64,000 bases of DNA, taken from contig NW_022985162.1 of NCBI RefSeq assembly GCF_010093535.1, positions 1,983,053 through 2,047,052 of the forward strand, written 5' to 3'. The notes beneath the pieces are model-generated. The model was not told the origin of the DNA. It worked only from the letters and a program-made list of their open reading frames with translations, and ran no database searches. This DNA comes from Lindgomyces ingoldianus (Eukaryota > Ascomycota > Dothideomycetes > Pleosporales > Lindgomycetaceae). Made by a program: the position numbers and the translations under genes. Position 1 is the first letter of the stretch; every line of letters begins with the position of its first letter. This document shows, one piece after another, positions 9,415 through 22,660 of the stretch.

Positions 9415-11968
9415 CTACAAACCCCCAGCCACTACGCCTGCACCCCCAGGGTACAACGGGACATTCAGCCTCTCCATGAACGACCTGTCCCTCCTCTCGC
9501 CACCATCACTCTCATCCCCACTCCTCTCATCCTCGCTAGCCCCCTTCTCCTCAACCATAACCCCGCTCCCTGCATCCCCACTCGTCCTGCCCCCACTCCC
9601 AGGCCTCCCATCACTCCTCGTCGGACTCAGACTCCTCAACCTCTCCATCGGAATCCTTTGCTGCAAGCGACTCGCCGCCGTGGGATCAGCATCTGCCAAC
9701 GCAATGGGCGTAGCCAATGATAGTAACTCACCCACCGCCCCAAGATCTTGGGTAATCCCCGCGGATTCGAGATCCATTTGCGTGGTCGCAGCCGTGGTAG
9801 TCGTCAACGGCATCACTGTAATCCGACCCAGCCATCGTTTGACTAAATACCGTTTCACCCTACTCCAGACTCCGAGTTCCTCGTCCCCCGGGTCGTAGCC
9901 TTTCGCTGCAATTGTACGCTCGGGGTCAAACCAGGTAGTAATCAACCGCCACTTAACCCCACTCCACCACCCCACGGGCACGATTCCTGGCCTGGGGCCA
10001 CGACGGCCCCAGAGGGTAGGGTGGTCGTTAGCGAGGGTGTGAAAGAGGGATTCGTAGACGCCCCGGCGCAGGGGGTCTTGGCGTTGGGACGCCAGCGTGT
10101 GTTTGACGCCGTACCAGAGGAAGATGACGACGAGCATGAGCGGAACCGAGGTTATGAACCACCATTTTATGGATGGATTGGGCTCAAAGGTATCGACGTT
10201 CATGCCGAAGAAGCCGCACACGAAAGTCAACGGCAAAAAGATAAATGTTATCCAGCTTAGGCGCCACATACTCAATCCGAGCTGTAGGGAGTGTCGAGCG
10301 TCCCTTATCCCAACGCTCTTGTACATGAGATCAGAGAGGCTAGTTGTGGGCTTTATAACGCCTTCCTGGAACTGGGTAGTCAATTTATCGAGCTCGTCCG
10401 ACGCTGAGCCCAGCCAGAGGTCGTTTTCTCGGGGATCCTCGCCTTCGGCGAGTTCGCGGAGGTAGCTGCGCATTTCTCGGATTATACCGCTGTGGATGTA
10501 GAGGAGGCGTTCGACTTTCAGCCAGAGAGAGGAGTTTGTCCAAAGTTCGGGTGCCCGGCTCTCATCGCTGGGGTTGTCATAGATTTTGTCTTCCTAGGCA
10601 AGAATGAGGGTTTGCTTAGCAGAGAGAGACTGGGGAAGGGGGACTTACAAGAATGCTAACGTGGGTTTCACAAATGTTGAGGTACTTCTCCCACGTGAAG
10701 GCCAAAGCTTTAAATATGTCTCTTAATATAAAGTCCATGCATTCTGTTGCCAGGGTGGCATCATTCGATGCGTCCTCTTTTGGTAAGTAGAATGTCAGTC
10801 GTCTCCAGCGTTGTTCAATCTCCTGTCGCGCGCCTATCAACGTGTCTTCCACCGATCCGGACTGTGAATGCTCGAACAGAATGATGGTGCTGCCGTTGTC
10901 CAGCGTCTGGAGTTTGGGGATGTAGTTATCCTTGTAGTGGCCATTCGCATCTACGGATGAGCCATACTGCCGTTTTAGTCTTTGGTATTCTTGGTACTCT
11001 TCTTCGTTGTAAGGATTTCGAATATCTGGGTCGACAGGCAAACCAGGAGGGCCTTCACTTCGCTGGACATAGACAGAAAGACGCTGTACATAGACATCGT
11101 ATCCATACGTGGGCTGGTCGGATGAGTCAAAGTAGTTGAGCTCCATCATCTTCATCCCGGAACTGGAATTGGCGACCTTGTGCTTTGCATAGTGGCGAAG
11201 GTAATCCAGACCGAATGCTGTTCGCGAGATTCCTCTCCATGGGTCGCGTTGGGTGCGGAAAGTCTTCCCGTTTAGCAACGGTTTACCTCCGCGGCGCTGG
11301 GGCTTCTCGTATTTCGCCCAGCGGCCGAAGGTAGTACCTACAAGATCGTCTGAGGCATCGATGTTGAACTTTCTGAGCAGGAAGCGCGTGGCCCAGGAGG
11401 CGTTTTGGACGTGACTGTCACATGTTAGAACACTAAGGCTATCAAATTGAGGCTTGACGTACATTACTCTCAGCGCGGCTTGCTGGGAGAGGTCTTGCTA
11501 CCTCCAGTATTAGCACGTCTTCTCCCACACGGACATTTCATCTCTTACATTCAGATAGAACCTTCTCAATCCATCAATATCAGAGAACTCTTGAGCCACG
11601 ATCTTCCTCCGGCCCCCTTCTGTATGCTCTCGCGCCACATAGTCAACCAATAGCACACGCCCATCCCTCCAGCTGTCCTTAGTCCATTTAGTGTGCCACT
11701 CAATTCCCGGGCTAGGCTTCCTCTTATGTCCCCAAGTGCTCTGACGGCGGTCCCGAAGATTCGAAGCTTGAGTCTGGCGCGGATCGTAGGCGCTGTATGA
11801 CCGGGCTTGTTCTCCGCCATTGTGAGCAATTAAAGAGTGCATATTGAGGGTACACATACCAGTTAAACGCGTCGGCGACGGGGAAGGCTGTGGGGCGGCT
11901 CCCGAAGCTGTGTCTTCGATGGTTATGGGCGGTGGGGGATCTGATCTAGAGCGCTTTGGAGCAGCCAT
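9415..11968 (-). CDS. CorA-family divalent cation (Mg2+-type) transporter
   Basis: Four exons, 11968-11549, 11497-11463 (35 nt), 11414-10649 and 10593-9415, give about 799 residues. CorA proteins are pentameric Mg2+ channels. The defining G-M-N triplet is present at about residues 537-539, at the end of the first of two C-terminal membrane helices (about 517-537 and 552-575). A large N-terminal soluble domain precedes them and a 220-residue low-complexity cytosolic tail follows. The splice sites restore a continuous run F-Y-L-N / Q-D-L-S-Q-Q-A-A-L-R-V-I / H-V-Q-N-A-S-W-A-T, all in phase, with GTAAGA, GTACGT and GTAAGT donors. This long form resembles fungal CorA-like proteins of unknown membrane location; Mg2+ against Zn2+ or Al3+ cannot be settled from sequence. 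Confidence 0.87.
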
Positions 11969-13642
11969 AGCTGTAGCTAGCTATTTCTGAAGCTCCGCGA
12001 AGCTTGTCTGAAGCTCAGTGCGTCAGGGGCAGGCAAACGAGACAACGGCAATGTGGTGGACGCAAACTACGAGCGTTTGATTACTCTAAGAGCGGTGGGC
12101 GTCTCTAGCTCAGCTATGTACATGATGTGACGTGATGAGTGAGGAAGGCAGATGCGAATCAGCCATATTGGGGGCCTTGCAGCGCTGCGGGCCACAAGGC
12201 GGTCTAAAAGGAAATGGCATTCTCATTCATAAGATTTACGCGGAAGTGAGGATGGACAAGTCATCTGCCAATCCAAGCGCCCTACTCAAGCCACGCGCCG
12301 CTTCCCGGGGTTTGGAACGGGAGGCCTGTGCGAACCGTATTGACATCTCACACACCATTCCCACGCCGTCTCACGCACCGTCATTACATCTGTGCGACCA
12401 TTGATGTCAGCTTTACGCCACCCCTAGAGTTCATTACATACATTCCCCATAGACCTACAGCCTTGGATGACTACGACTATGGCGTTGCAGCCGATCAAGA
12501 ACTGTCATACATCAATTCAAATGCAGAGGGATGCTTGCCAACCAACTTTGTTAAAGCACGAGATTATCGATAAACCCGTCCTTTGATCAGGTCTCGCAAT
12601 AAAAAGCTCATGCTTCTAACATGGGTATCCCCGGTGTATAGCCAGCATATCGACCAGCAAGACACGAGTCAGTTCAAAGGGAGATGTCAAAAACTGGCAT
12701 TGCATTCCCATGGAGTGTAACTAGTTCAATGCTTGGGTAGCAGTGTTTGAGGGAATCTATCCACGAGGCACTGGTTCCACCAATGTCCTGAAATTCCTTG
12801 AAGGAAGGCTTTGAGCCGCTCTCATACTTGCAGACAGTATCTTGATCTGCCTAGACGAAGTCCGGAGGGCGCTCATTTGAGGTTCTTGAGGCCCAAGGTA
12901 AGTACTGCGACAAACGCGACGGCATGTTTAGAGCGATGTGAAGCCATGACGTCGTGAGGTCCGTCAAATATGGAGCCCTTAGGTAGTTATGCAAAACCCT
13001 TGAGATGGTATGCGACTGGCTTGTCTTGTTCCATGTTAACGTGTGGCGAATGGGTACCTTCCTGTTCCCTCGTGAGGCAGTGCAATGGGTCTAATCTGTA
13101 AGGTCATCGAGACATCTCTGTGGTTCAACGAGGGCCGTGCACTGGGGTTTCTCACGTGCGGACCAACCCCAGCCATTGACCGTTCTGTCCCCTGCAAATC
13201 TATAACCGCAATTAGCTTTCATTATCAGAATTGTAACCCATTAAGACTCTAGTGCGGCTTCAGGCTTAGAGATACGCAAGTGTGTACCCAATCAAGCTAT
13301 CAAGGTGAAATTTTTGAAGTTATCGATGGAGATAGGTATGGTGACAGAGAAATGAGAATCTCTAAAGTGTAATATCATCCTTATAACTAGTAGACACGAA
13401 GGACATGAAGGGTAGCACCTTCTAAACTGCACAGACAACGATAAAATGGTAAACCTAAATACTCTAAAAAAAATGTAAAAAAAACAAAGTCGGAAGGTCC
13501 CCCATGAACAGCCTCCGACGCAGTCCATACGTCACTAGGTCATCTGTCCAAGAGCTCCACCACCATCAAACCTGTAGCCAACCCAACATGTATATCTTCC
13601 CCAACCAACCCTTCCAACCCCTCAAAACTCCTCATAGCAACC
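11969..13642. other. Divergent promoter region, no gene recognised
   Basis: 1.67 kb between two divergently transcribed genes. Short frames (12132-12404, 12328-12573) show no domains. A tRNA A-box-like stretch near 12113 has no matching B box. Probable promoters and leaders only. Confidence 0.5.
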
Positions 13643-14395
13643 ATGGCTCCCCTCAAACCCTCGCTCCCAAACGCTGAAGATCGCCTCTCCAGCCTCGATG
13701 ACCGCCTCCCATCAACCTTGGCCGCGCAAATAGAGAAACGCCTCTCTAACGCCCTCGAATCCGCCCGAAGCGCAACGCAGACAGCTAAAGCTGCAGAAGC
13801 TGCACATGCCCGTGCAAACGATGAGTCACTATCTCCAGAAGAACGACAGCAGGCGGAGCAGGAAGCTAAGAAGCTGGATAAGCAAGCAAAATCGCAATTG
13901 AAACTTGCACGGCGACTCCAAAGCGGAGCGTGGCAGGGAGCCGGAGCAGGTGCTGGGATTGGCGCTGCCACGGGGTTGGGGTTGGGGACGGTGGTGGGAA
14001 CACTGACGGGGACACTAGTTGGGGGTGTCGCAGCGATTCCGACGACAGCGTTGGGCGGGTTGATTGGAGCGGGGACCGGCGCTATACACGGTCCTTGGGT
14101 TAAGATTGGTAGGGGGGATAATGAAGAGGGGGATAAAGCCACGTTAGAGGGCGTTGAGGGATTAGATGGGAAGACTTTGCAGGAGTTACAGGATGAAGGG
14201 GTGGATCTTGATAGTCTGGATATACAAAGTATAATGGAGAGTGGGGGTGGCGACCTGGAGTATCCATTCGAACTTTCGTCAGAAGATACGTCATCAAGGG
14301 GTGAGCTTGCGGATCCTAAGAACGGACAAGATCTAAATCCGGACGAGAAATTTGGTAAAATGCTCGGAGAGGAAGATGAGGAGAAGAAGGGGTAG
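13643..14395 (+). CDS. Small glycine-zipper protein, function unknown
   Basis: A single exon of 250 residues. Residues 1-95 are highly charged and predicted helical (A-Q-x-E-K-R-L, A-E-Q-E-A-K-K-L), likely coiled coil. Residues about 95-150 form a long Gly/Ala segment with G-x-x-x-G spacing (G-A-G-A-G-I-G-A-A-T-G and onwards), the glycine-zipper pattern that packs membrane helices. The last 95 residues are acidic. The ATG at 13643 has a good context (ACC ATG G) and begins the natural helical region. No signal peptide is visible. Similar unnamed proteins occur in ascomycetes, but I know no assigned role. A membrane-inserting or membrane-remodelling role is only an inference. The opposite strand also has a 296-codon frame across this gene, judged a shadow. 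Confidence 0.75.
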   Translation: MAPLKPSLPNAEDRLSSLDDRLPSTLAAQIEKRLSNALESARSATQTAKAAEAAHARANDESLSPEERQQAEQEAKKLDKQAKSQLKLARRLQSGAWQGAGAGAGIGAATGLGLGTVVGTLTGTLVGGVAAIPTTALGGLIGAGTGAIHGPWVKIGRGDNEEGDKATLEGVEGLDGKTLQELQDEGVDLDSLDIQSIMESGGGDLEYPFELSSEDTSSRGELADPKNGQDLNPDEKFGKMLGEEDEEKKG

Positions 14396-15541
14396 TTCGG
14401 ATAATCGACGAACTTCAAAGTATCAACCATACAGTAGTCGACTAGGATTATGGTACCTAGACGCGCGGTACTTCAAACGCCAGCCCGAATCTGTCTGGTT
14501 CCTTTATTAAGACTGCAGATTCGGCGCAGTAAGTTATTGACCCCTCGTTTACTCAAGATATCTTCCTCATAACGTTATAGGTGAGAGTTTAAACCCTATA
14601 ACTCGAATTAGCCTCTTAATAATCCCCACTTTCACACTGGGTTGATGTATTAAGAAGTAGAGCAGTGGATGCTAGCAAATGGCTTCTGGGTAGTAAACCC
14701 TCTCTTCAACTTAGGATTCAGTCAGTTGCATAAATTTAGATTTGTTCAGTTCCCAAGACCATGAAATCCTTTTGACTGAGTTGGTTCTTGCAGATGAAGA
14801 TATTGAGTGTTTTGGTGACCAACAATGTCTTCAATAGGGTGATTGCTTTGAGAGCATATGGTAGAGATAGCGACATCATTTGTGGAATTTAGACACGGAA
14901 GGCTTATACGAGTTCTGAAAATATTTTTACACCATCACAGTCATTGCAACACTAATTTATATGAAGTCTGTGCCGAGCTACCGTCACATTAGACTTGAAT
15001 ACATTCATTCAACATCTTAATACCATCCTATTTACCTCATCCCATCACTACTCTTAACTACCTAATACTAACAGGCTTGTCTCTAACACCGGAGTGTCAA
15101 CGCCCAGCCTAAATCCAATCCTACCAAAAATTCCAAGGCCTATCCTTCAACATACCGCGCTAAGACATTGCTTCATTTCCCCTAGACCTTCCTGGTGTAT
15201 AAAGAGCGCCAGAATGTGATGGAGAGAGGAATACAAAAACAGAACGCACAAGGCTTAAAGAGCCCATATATTCCACCTAGCGTGAGCGATTAAGTCTATA
15301 GTTGATGAATGGGGATGGCTCATAAGCCAGGGGAAATCGAGATACCAGACTGACAATGACAAGACAGTAGCTGTGTATGTAAAAGAAAAATGTGTCGTAA
15401 CTCGTGACAGGTAATTGCCTCGCCCAGAGGGCGGAATATTAACAAAGTCGATAGAGAATCAAACAGAATCGAGAAAGGAATGATGTGCTCGCTGATGTTC
15501 GCCGATGCAGCAATGCAGTGAAGTCGTTTCCAGATCAGAAA
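14396..15541. other. Intergenic, convergent 3' ends
   Basis: 1.15 kb of AT-rich DNA between the glycine-zipper gene and lte1. No frame over about 60 codons on either strand and no recognisable RNA gene. Likely long 3' UTRs. Confidence 0.55.
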
Positions 15542-18500
15542 TTACTCATACCTCCGACTAAGTGTGGTGAGCTCCTCGTCATCTAACGCTGCCATCCATA
15601 GGCATTTGCTGATGATGTTTGGTTCGGCTTTAAAGGTGTATTTGGAGCTAGCCTCGAGCAGGCGCAAAAGACTCTTTACAATCATGGCGGCCGTGTGATG
15701 TCGTTCAAAGTTCACAAGTCGTTCTCCGTCAACAGGAGCGGCATCGATGAAGCCAGGTTTTTGAGCATTGTAAATTAAATCGCGGGTATAAATGCCTGCG
15801 TCACGGTTAGCCTATACATTACGCGCATTGGGGGCGTACTCTTACCAATAAACGGGATACAACCCTCTTCCACCGTGGCGGTTTCCATCTCGACACGCAA
15901 ATTGTGGAAATTGCGGAGCGGCTGGACAAGGGCTTCAAGATCCCTCATGGTCTGCTGCTCGACGGCAGGAATGAGAGCCCATGTCCCCTTTAGTCGCGAG
16001 ACATCGGTCGATAGAAGAGCGATGGTGAGCTGATACATGGTCGCATAATTCCTGAGTCGACGAGCATGAGCTGCAATGTGAATGTACTTCACAATGCATC
16101 GTGCCCTCTCCTCGAGTGCTTCAGTGAGAACGATCTCCGAAACGGCCCACTTAACGACGAGATTGAACCGTGCTATCACAACATCAACCCCTCTGGCTTC
16201 CTGGGTCCTGAGATATTGTACCCAGTCTCGAATCTGCGGCGAGGATTGCTTCCATCGAAGTTCGATCAACTCCTTCCAATCAATCTCATCTAGAGCGTCT
16301 TTTTCAACAATTGTAAACTGTTGAGCAAGCGTTTCGGAGTCGTAGGCTAAGACGAAAGGTAAATGCGCAGGGGGTGGCGGTGTATTGTCTTTCTTGAGCT
16401 CTTGCAATTCGATCGCCTGCTCTAGAGGTTGGCTCGAACGACCGAATGGTTGATTGGTTACTCTAGAGGTTGGTGAGAGTCCGGGAGTAGGAAGTCCACG
16501 TTGAAAGGTTGTATCAACAAGAGGATACACATCGTTCAATCGATTTGCTGTAAGCGGGGGAGTAGGTGGATGGCGCATAGGATGTGTTGGGAGGGTTTCC
16601 TTGTCATTGTCCACGGTGGCGGGTTCATCATCGAAGAAGCTTCTTACACCATGGCTTGTGCTGTCTGATCGAGCCGCCATCTCAGAACTGTCGTCAGTCA
16701 TGTCGCTAAGATCCTCATCTTCATCTAGCAAAAACGATTCTCTAGGTACAGATGCTCTTGGAAGAGTGCCGTCACGAGGTATCCTCTTCATACTGTCCGT
16801 CTCGATAACATATTCAATGGATGAGTTTGGGGATCGCAGTGGAGGCACAATTTGTTCTTGAGGCCGCCTTAGGGAGCTATTAGTTTTGAGTGGTGCGGGT
16901 TTTGCCGAAGACCGCATAGAGTCTTGAGCCTGGGATCGTTGCGAGGTTGTAATGTCACTGAGCCCGCGGTCAAGGAGAGGAATTGAAGAATATGAATCTT
17001 CAGACTCTGCAGCTGAGGTTACTCCTGGAACTCTGCGATTGAAGTTCTCTCCTGAGAGACGATACATGCCTTGACCCTCCGTTCCAGGTACAGCAAGCGG
17101 TCGATGAAGCACGTCGTCGGTCTGTGAATTACCAATAGTATGGGGAGAGCGTTCTCTAGATCGAACGGAAGAAGCGCCAGAGTAGTCCATTGGGGTACCG
17201 GTTGGCCGGTAAACTTCAGGTTCCATGGTTATCCTCGGCGAGGGGTCGGGGCTCTTCTTTTCGTATCTTCCCTCTAATTTCATCAAAGCAGATTCAATCC
17301 CGCCGTCATCATCAATATCATCAGGTAAGGCAGCAAGCTTGGCCACTTCCGCCTCGAAAGAGGGCCTTAGGTTTGGTTGGGATGAATGAGTGGCCACCAG
17401 AGAAATGTGCTTCTTCTTTGTCTCCCCATTTTCCTGAGTATCGGTACGTTTCTCGGGTTCACTAGTTGGCTGGATGTAACGATCAGAATGTAGAATAACG
17501 GAATTGGCGATTGAGTGGGTGCGATTCGACATTGAGCCAGTTGAGTGAGGGCGTTGCATATGCTCAAGGTCATGCACATTATCCACAGCGCGGAGGTCAC
17601 CTCCTGGGCGGCGTCGCAGTTGGCGGGATGGGCCGGCTGGGCCAGGGGGATGACGGTCGAGGAAAAATGGATCGTTGTCCGATGACATGGTTTGTACACT
17701 TGTTGCAACGCTTCCTGCTCGCCCGTATCTTGTCAACCCACTATTGTAGGATGCGTGCCTCCTCAAAGATCCTGAGCGGGCCATGGAAATTTTCGTCGAC
17801 CCTCGCCATCGGAATGAATGCATTTGCTCTCGACCTTCAGACAGGGACCTCCTTCGAGTGACAACGGTACGCGGGATCGAGTCACGCGAAGTTCGCCGCC
17901 ATTCTGCCGAGGGCTTGGACTCAGGTTCAGGTTCAGGCTCAGACTCTGGGTCTTTATATAGGTCTGAATGTCGAGTCCTAGGGTAATTTGATTCAGCTAG
18001 CCGTTCGTCAATTGACGCATTGCGCTGAACTGGTAAAGAGTCTTGGGATTTTGAAAGATCGCCTTTAGTCTCTAGGCTGGGCAGAGCACCTGACATCAAG
18101 GGAATTGGTGGGGCACCTGTATCATCAACTATCAAGATCGAACGGCTGCCAGTGGTAACGTTGCTGTATATTCGAGGATCTTTGAGATCTGGCGCTTTCA
18201 ATTGCTCCTCGGTAGTTGTTGTGTCTCGCTTCTCAAATTCGAATTCAAACCCACTCAGACCAGGCGCACTTCCATGTGGATTCTCATTCTTCATTTCCTC
18301 TTTTACTGCCTCTTTAAAACTCTCCGCAACCTTGGATGCTAGAATGTCAATACGGACCTGGGGGCGAGGCCGGGCATACCGACGTTTGTGAACACCCCCT
18401 GATGCCGTCGAAATAGCTGGATTAGATGATCGGGTAGACGGAGTAGGATGTGATTGGTGGACTAAGCTTGGGAGGTGTGGTGTCGAAGCCGAAGGTTGTT

Positions 18501-20905
18501 TACTGCTTAATGCACGACGAACACTTCCAAATAGTTTCTTCATGCCAGGATTAGTTGCATGACCAGGGCGTGCATGCACATCGCCCGCTGAAGCATCCAC
18601 AGGTTCAAGCTCCAGATGAGATCGAGTGTGACGCAGGCCGCCATTCTTGACATCGATATAGGGTGACCCGGGTTGGAATAATCCACCACGCACAAGAGTA
18701 CCAGGCATCTTCGACACGGCGGAGATTGCAGCATCTGGAGCAGCACTCTTAGGGATGGATAAAGGCGCTCTGTGGTCCCTTAACGCGTCTGAGAAACTGC
18801 CACTCCGCTTATGAGCGTGAGAGGGCCTATTGTTTGGTCTCTTAATAGACACCGAATACTGTGGACTTGTCGCTAACCGAGCAGGAACGGGATGGGGGAC
18901 CGGATGAGGCACCGGATGAGGATATAGTGGCACATCATTCGCTGCTTCTGTTCTGTTCAGACCTCGCATTGGAATAGAACATGACAGGACTTGCATACTC
19001 TGTTCGCTCGCTGGGGAATGGGGAACTGGAGCCCCTTCATAATGCGAGGATGGAATGTAAGGGGAGCTAAAAGAGTTTTGAGGAGTATGGCGAGCCCTCT
19101 GGGCCCAGTCCATGTGCTTGCTGGCAAATTGATCGCTGGGATTCGATCCGATGGTTTCGACTTTGGCGCTGCGGGTAGTTTTTTGTGGTGGGGTGGAGGG
19201 TATTGGAGGGATAATCTCTTCAAACGAGGCCTGTGAACTAGCCTGACCTCCTGCAAGGAGGTCATCATCCGCCAAATCTTTACCAACTACGTCATCGTGG
19301 TCCCAGTACAACGCGCATGTCCGTCTCCAGCATTTCTTGAGCTCGCCAACAATCTTGATGTCGCCCCCGCCACCGTCCGCGCGGGCTCTCAAATCCTGGT
19401 AGAGACCATTGACTAATTCGCAGAAGTAGGTCCGCAACTGGTAGACTGGGACGAAGTCATCTACGAAATAATTTAGTATCCAGTGTCGGAGCGCAACGAA
19501 AGTCCGCACGCGCACGATTCGACCAAAGTCGTCTTGCCTGTCCACTGCCCACCGTAGACGTGAAATCAGATATGCCACCAGATCACGACTGGAGAGAAAT
19601 GAGCGGAAGGTGAGAAAAAAGTCTGAGAGCAGCTCGTAGTCTAGAAAACTGGGAGATGTTATATGGGCCACAAGACGAGAGGGAGTAGCTGCTAGGATGT
19701 CTCCCGAGGCCGAGAATCGGACGACAGCATGATCATCTGGATTCACTGTGAGAGCATCGTACAGCTGAGGTCCGATCGGGACTTTAGAGACACGTGCCGA
19801 GGAAGGGGTTGTAGACGGCTGCAAGGGCATGCGGTCCATAGTTGTTCGGTAGTTGAGCAAGGCGGGTGAGTACACTTCGGAACGCGGCCGTGACGAGAGG
19901 AACGAGTGCGTAGCGCGCTGTGGTGTGAAGACGGAGGACCTGAGATCTTCCGTGCCCGATGCACGCGTGTACACTGAACTCCGGAGGATTGCGGTGCCTC
20001 GTGCACTGAAACGAGGAGTGCCGAGCCGATAATGGGGAATCGGAACCTGGAGAACGGGGAGCGAGCCCGTGTCTGCGGTCTTGGGACGCCGAAATGCTGG
20101 TCTCTCAATCACCACCTTGAAGGTCCCAGGCTCGGTGCTTTGCGATGCGACTGTGTGCTCGTCGGCCGTTGAGAAAGATCGCGAGCGCACGTGGGCAATT
20201 GGGCGAGGAGGGGTTGTATGCTGGGTGGGCCGTTGCTTGGAATCCTCGTCCGTCTTCACATCTCGAGGTGGCGGGGGGGGAGCGGGCTCCTTGCGGGTTG
20301 GAGTGCGCGAGCTGTAGAGGCTCTGTTCCCAGTCATTGCTCGGGGGCCGCAGAGCGTTTGAGTCGAGGGTTGCGCTGTCGGGCGGAGTCTGGGGCGGGAA
20401 GACGAAGGGATCGGGTGAGGGACGACTGCGCTGGTTGCCAGAGCGCACTACAGGCCTGCATGAAGACGGCGGTGGTTAGCCAAGGAGGACGCTAGATTGG
20501 GGGGGCAGGTGGAACGAGCGAGAGCCCTCCATCGCCAATTGCGACGGGGCGTGGCAGAAGCAAGCACAGCAATGACAGTGGCGAATATCCATACCTGAGG
20601 TAGATGATGCCGTGGTTGATGTTGGCCACGGTGAAGGAGCGGCCGCCCGAGGGTGTTGTGGTGCTGGTAGTCGACGATTCGACCGTCGCACTACTAAGGC
20701 CTCGCGTGCGGGTTCTCGTGCGCAGCTCTTCCTTGGAGTCCTTGACACGCCTTAAAGACTGTCGACGGGGAGCAGTAGGTCGTTGTGCGGATTCTCCAGC
20801 GCGACGTTTCACATTCTGGGTCCTCCGCGCTTGTACTAGCAATTCTCGCTGGCCTGTGTCTGGGGTGCCGAGGAGAGCGTTCTGCTGCAGGACGGGCAAG
20901 GCCAT
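15542..20905 (-). CDS. lte1: Ras-family guanine nucleotide exchange factor Lte1
   Basis: Three exons, 20905-20595, 20455-15846 and 15795-15542, give about 1,724 residues. Lte1-type proteins have a RasGEF N-terminal motif near the start and the catalytic CDC25 domain at the far C-terminus, split by a long disordered linker. That is seen here: the N-motif at about 339-496 ('LVAHITSPSFLDYELLSDFF') and the GEF domain at about 1474-1724, including the 'CIPFIG|IYTRDLIY' block rebuilt across the last intron. The linker is Ser/Pro-rich with short repeats (His-Pro-Val-Pro near 18890-18925, Glu-Pro near 17925-17945). Exon 1 was added because splicing at GTATGG/GCAG continues 'GIIYLRPVVRSGNQ' and supplies an ATG; exon 2 alone would begin at GTG. 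Yeast Lte1 promotes mitotic exit; the filamentous target GTPase is less certain. Confidence 0.88.
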
Positions 20906-22660
20906 CTCTGCCCCATCATCCGGCGCGCAGGAATACGACAACGGCTACTGTGGCATGGGGAGGGCGGTCAGATGAGAGACGACTGCAAGAGGATGCGCGA
21001 GTTGCAGCGGCATTGTTAATATGGGACAGGTCGAGGCAGGAGAGGAGGACGACGGGTGAAGTCGAGCTGCGCACTGCTACTTGATAGCCAGCCAGCCAGC
21101 CAGCAGACCGCTGGACGAGGCGGCGGTGCCCAGCCGCGAGAAACAGGCATATAAGCACCGGCGCACCCCTGGTCAATGCAACACGAGGGTCCGCCGGTGT
21201 GGGTGCCGCCCTCGAAGTTTATTCCCTTGAGCACGTCCGGCGACTGGCCGGGTATTTTGCGCTGAGCAGCTGGCCATGTGCAGCAGCCGTTCGGCAGCGG
21301 CGCGGCGCGATTGGAGGCATGCAGAGCGCCCGTCGTGGTCGCGAGCGTGGTGAAGAGCGGAGAACCCTCACTCCTGTAAGTCTGCTCTGCTGCAGCTCAG
21401 TACTCGCCAACCTACCAACCACCAACAATTAGCCGAAGCCCAGAGGCTCCGATCAGTAACAAACTTCACTCCGGCGAGCCACGCGCGATTCTAGTGACTC
21501 CTAGGCCCGGAGTGTGACGGTCCTGGAGGCATCCATGGATCGAGGGCGAGACAGCCTGTCCATGATTTTGCCGCCCAGTCAAACAAAAATAAACAACCTC
21601 TCTATCATCCTCGGCTCCTCACTCAGGATGAAGATGGATTGCTCCTTTGGGATTGCAAGTGCGTACGCGCCTGTATGTCTGACCATTGCCTATCGATCAC
21701 CGTCAGCAACAATAATACATTTACTCCTGGCCCACCAACGTCATCCCCAAAAGAAAGAATGACCTTTTCTCAGAAAATAAACATTTCCCCGTCCGCCTCA
21801 CACTCTGGAGACAGGGGATCCTCTGCATCACCGTCCAGAAATGCGGCTAGTACGACCAGAAGCAAAAAAAGTACCGGCCAGCATATCACCCACTGCAGCC
21901 CCTTAGTCGTGACAATGCAGCTGCAACAACGCATTTAGCAGTAGGTTTCTCGACCCATTCTCCATTCGATCTCGCCCTCTGGTCAGTCACCAGAGATCAA
22001 TCCAAGCTGCAGAATCTCTTGACTTCACCACCTAAGATCCGTGCTCATCTAAGACAGATTCACCCTGTCAACCATGACAAGTACCCACTACTGCATGACA
22101 TAAACTCCACATCTATTGAAATTTGAATCCTCTCCAATCTTCATGCTATGTCGGGTTCCGTGATTCTTCTCCTCACCTTCTTCGAACTGTGTCATTATGC
22201 GGGCCGTTTCCTGCATGCCATTTCTTACATAGGAGAATTCAGTTTAGGCCTTTTTTCGAAAGGTCGGCGACCCAGATGCAATGACGATCCACATATACTT
22301 GTCACGCGTTCCTCATAGCATGATGTACTGCATGTTGCCAATTGCACTCTGCTCCGCAAGTAGCACGAAAGATCACTCATTAAGCCTAGAAGACACTTAA
22401 GGAAGTTTCATATTCCGAAAGCGACGATTTCTCCGACATGCTATCAAACTGACTCAAAAAGTAAATCGCGAAACGCATTGAAGCCACTTTTTACCAGTGA
22501 GATTTAAAGTATCACGCAACAACATAAATTTATCAAGAAAGGTTATCCTAGAGCACTAACTGTAGTGTCCCTGCCATAAGCCCGTCCAACATACCGAAAT
22601 ATTCAGGTACCCGACCCAACAGCCAGTAACCTCCGGACTCACCTATCCTGAACCATGCTC
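20906..22660. other. Upstream region of lte1 and 3' flank of the DUF3445 gene
   Basis: 1.75 kb. The part nearest lte1 (to about 21.5 kb) is GC-rich and includes an (AGCC)n tract at 21086-21104, consistent with promoter and leader. The rest is AT-richer and holds no frame with family features. Confidence 0.5.
21086..21104 (+). repeat. Tetranucleotide tract (AGCC)n
   Basis: Almost five tandem AGCC units upstream of lte1, non-coding. Likely length-variable. Confidence 0.75.

Noticed and set aside
12090..12160. tRNA A-box-like sequence (TAGCTCAGC)
   Set aside because: No B box at the right distance and no foldable cloverleaf.
13540..14430. 296-codon antisense frame across the glycine-zipper gene
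   Set aside because: Its Pro/Ala/Ser runs mirror the Gly/Ala-rich sense strand; the sense frame has a good ATG context and helical pattern.
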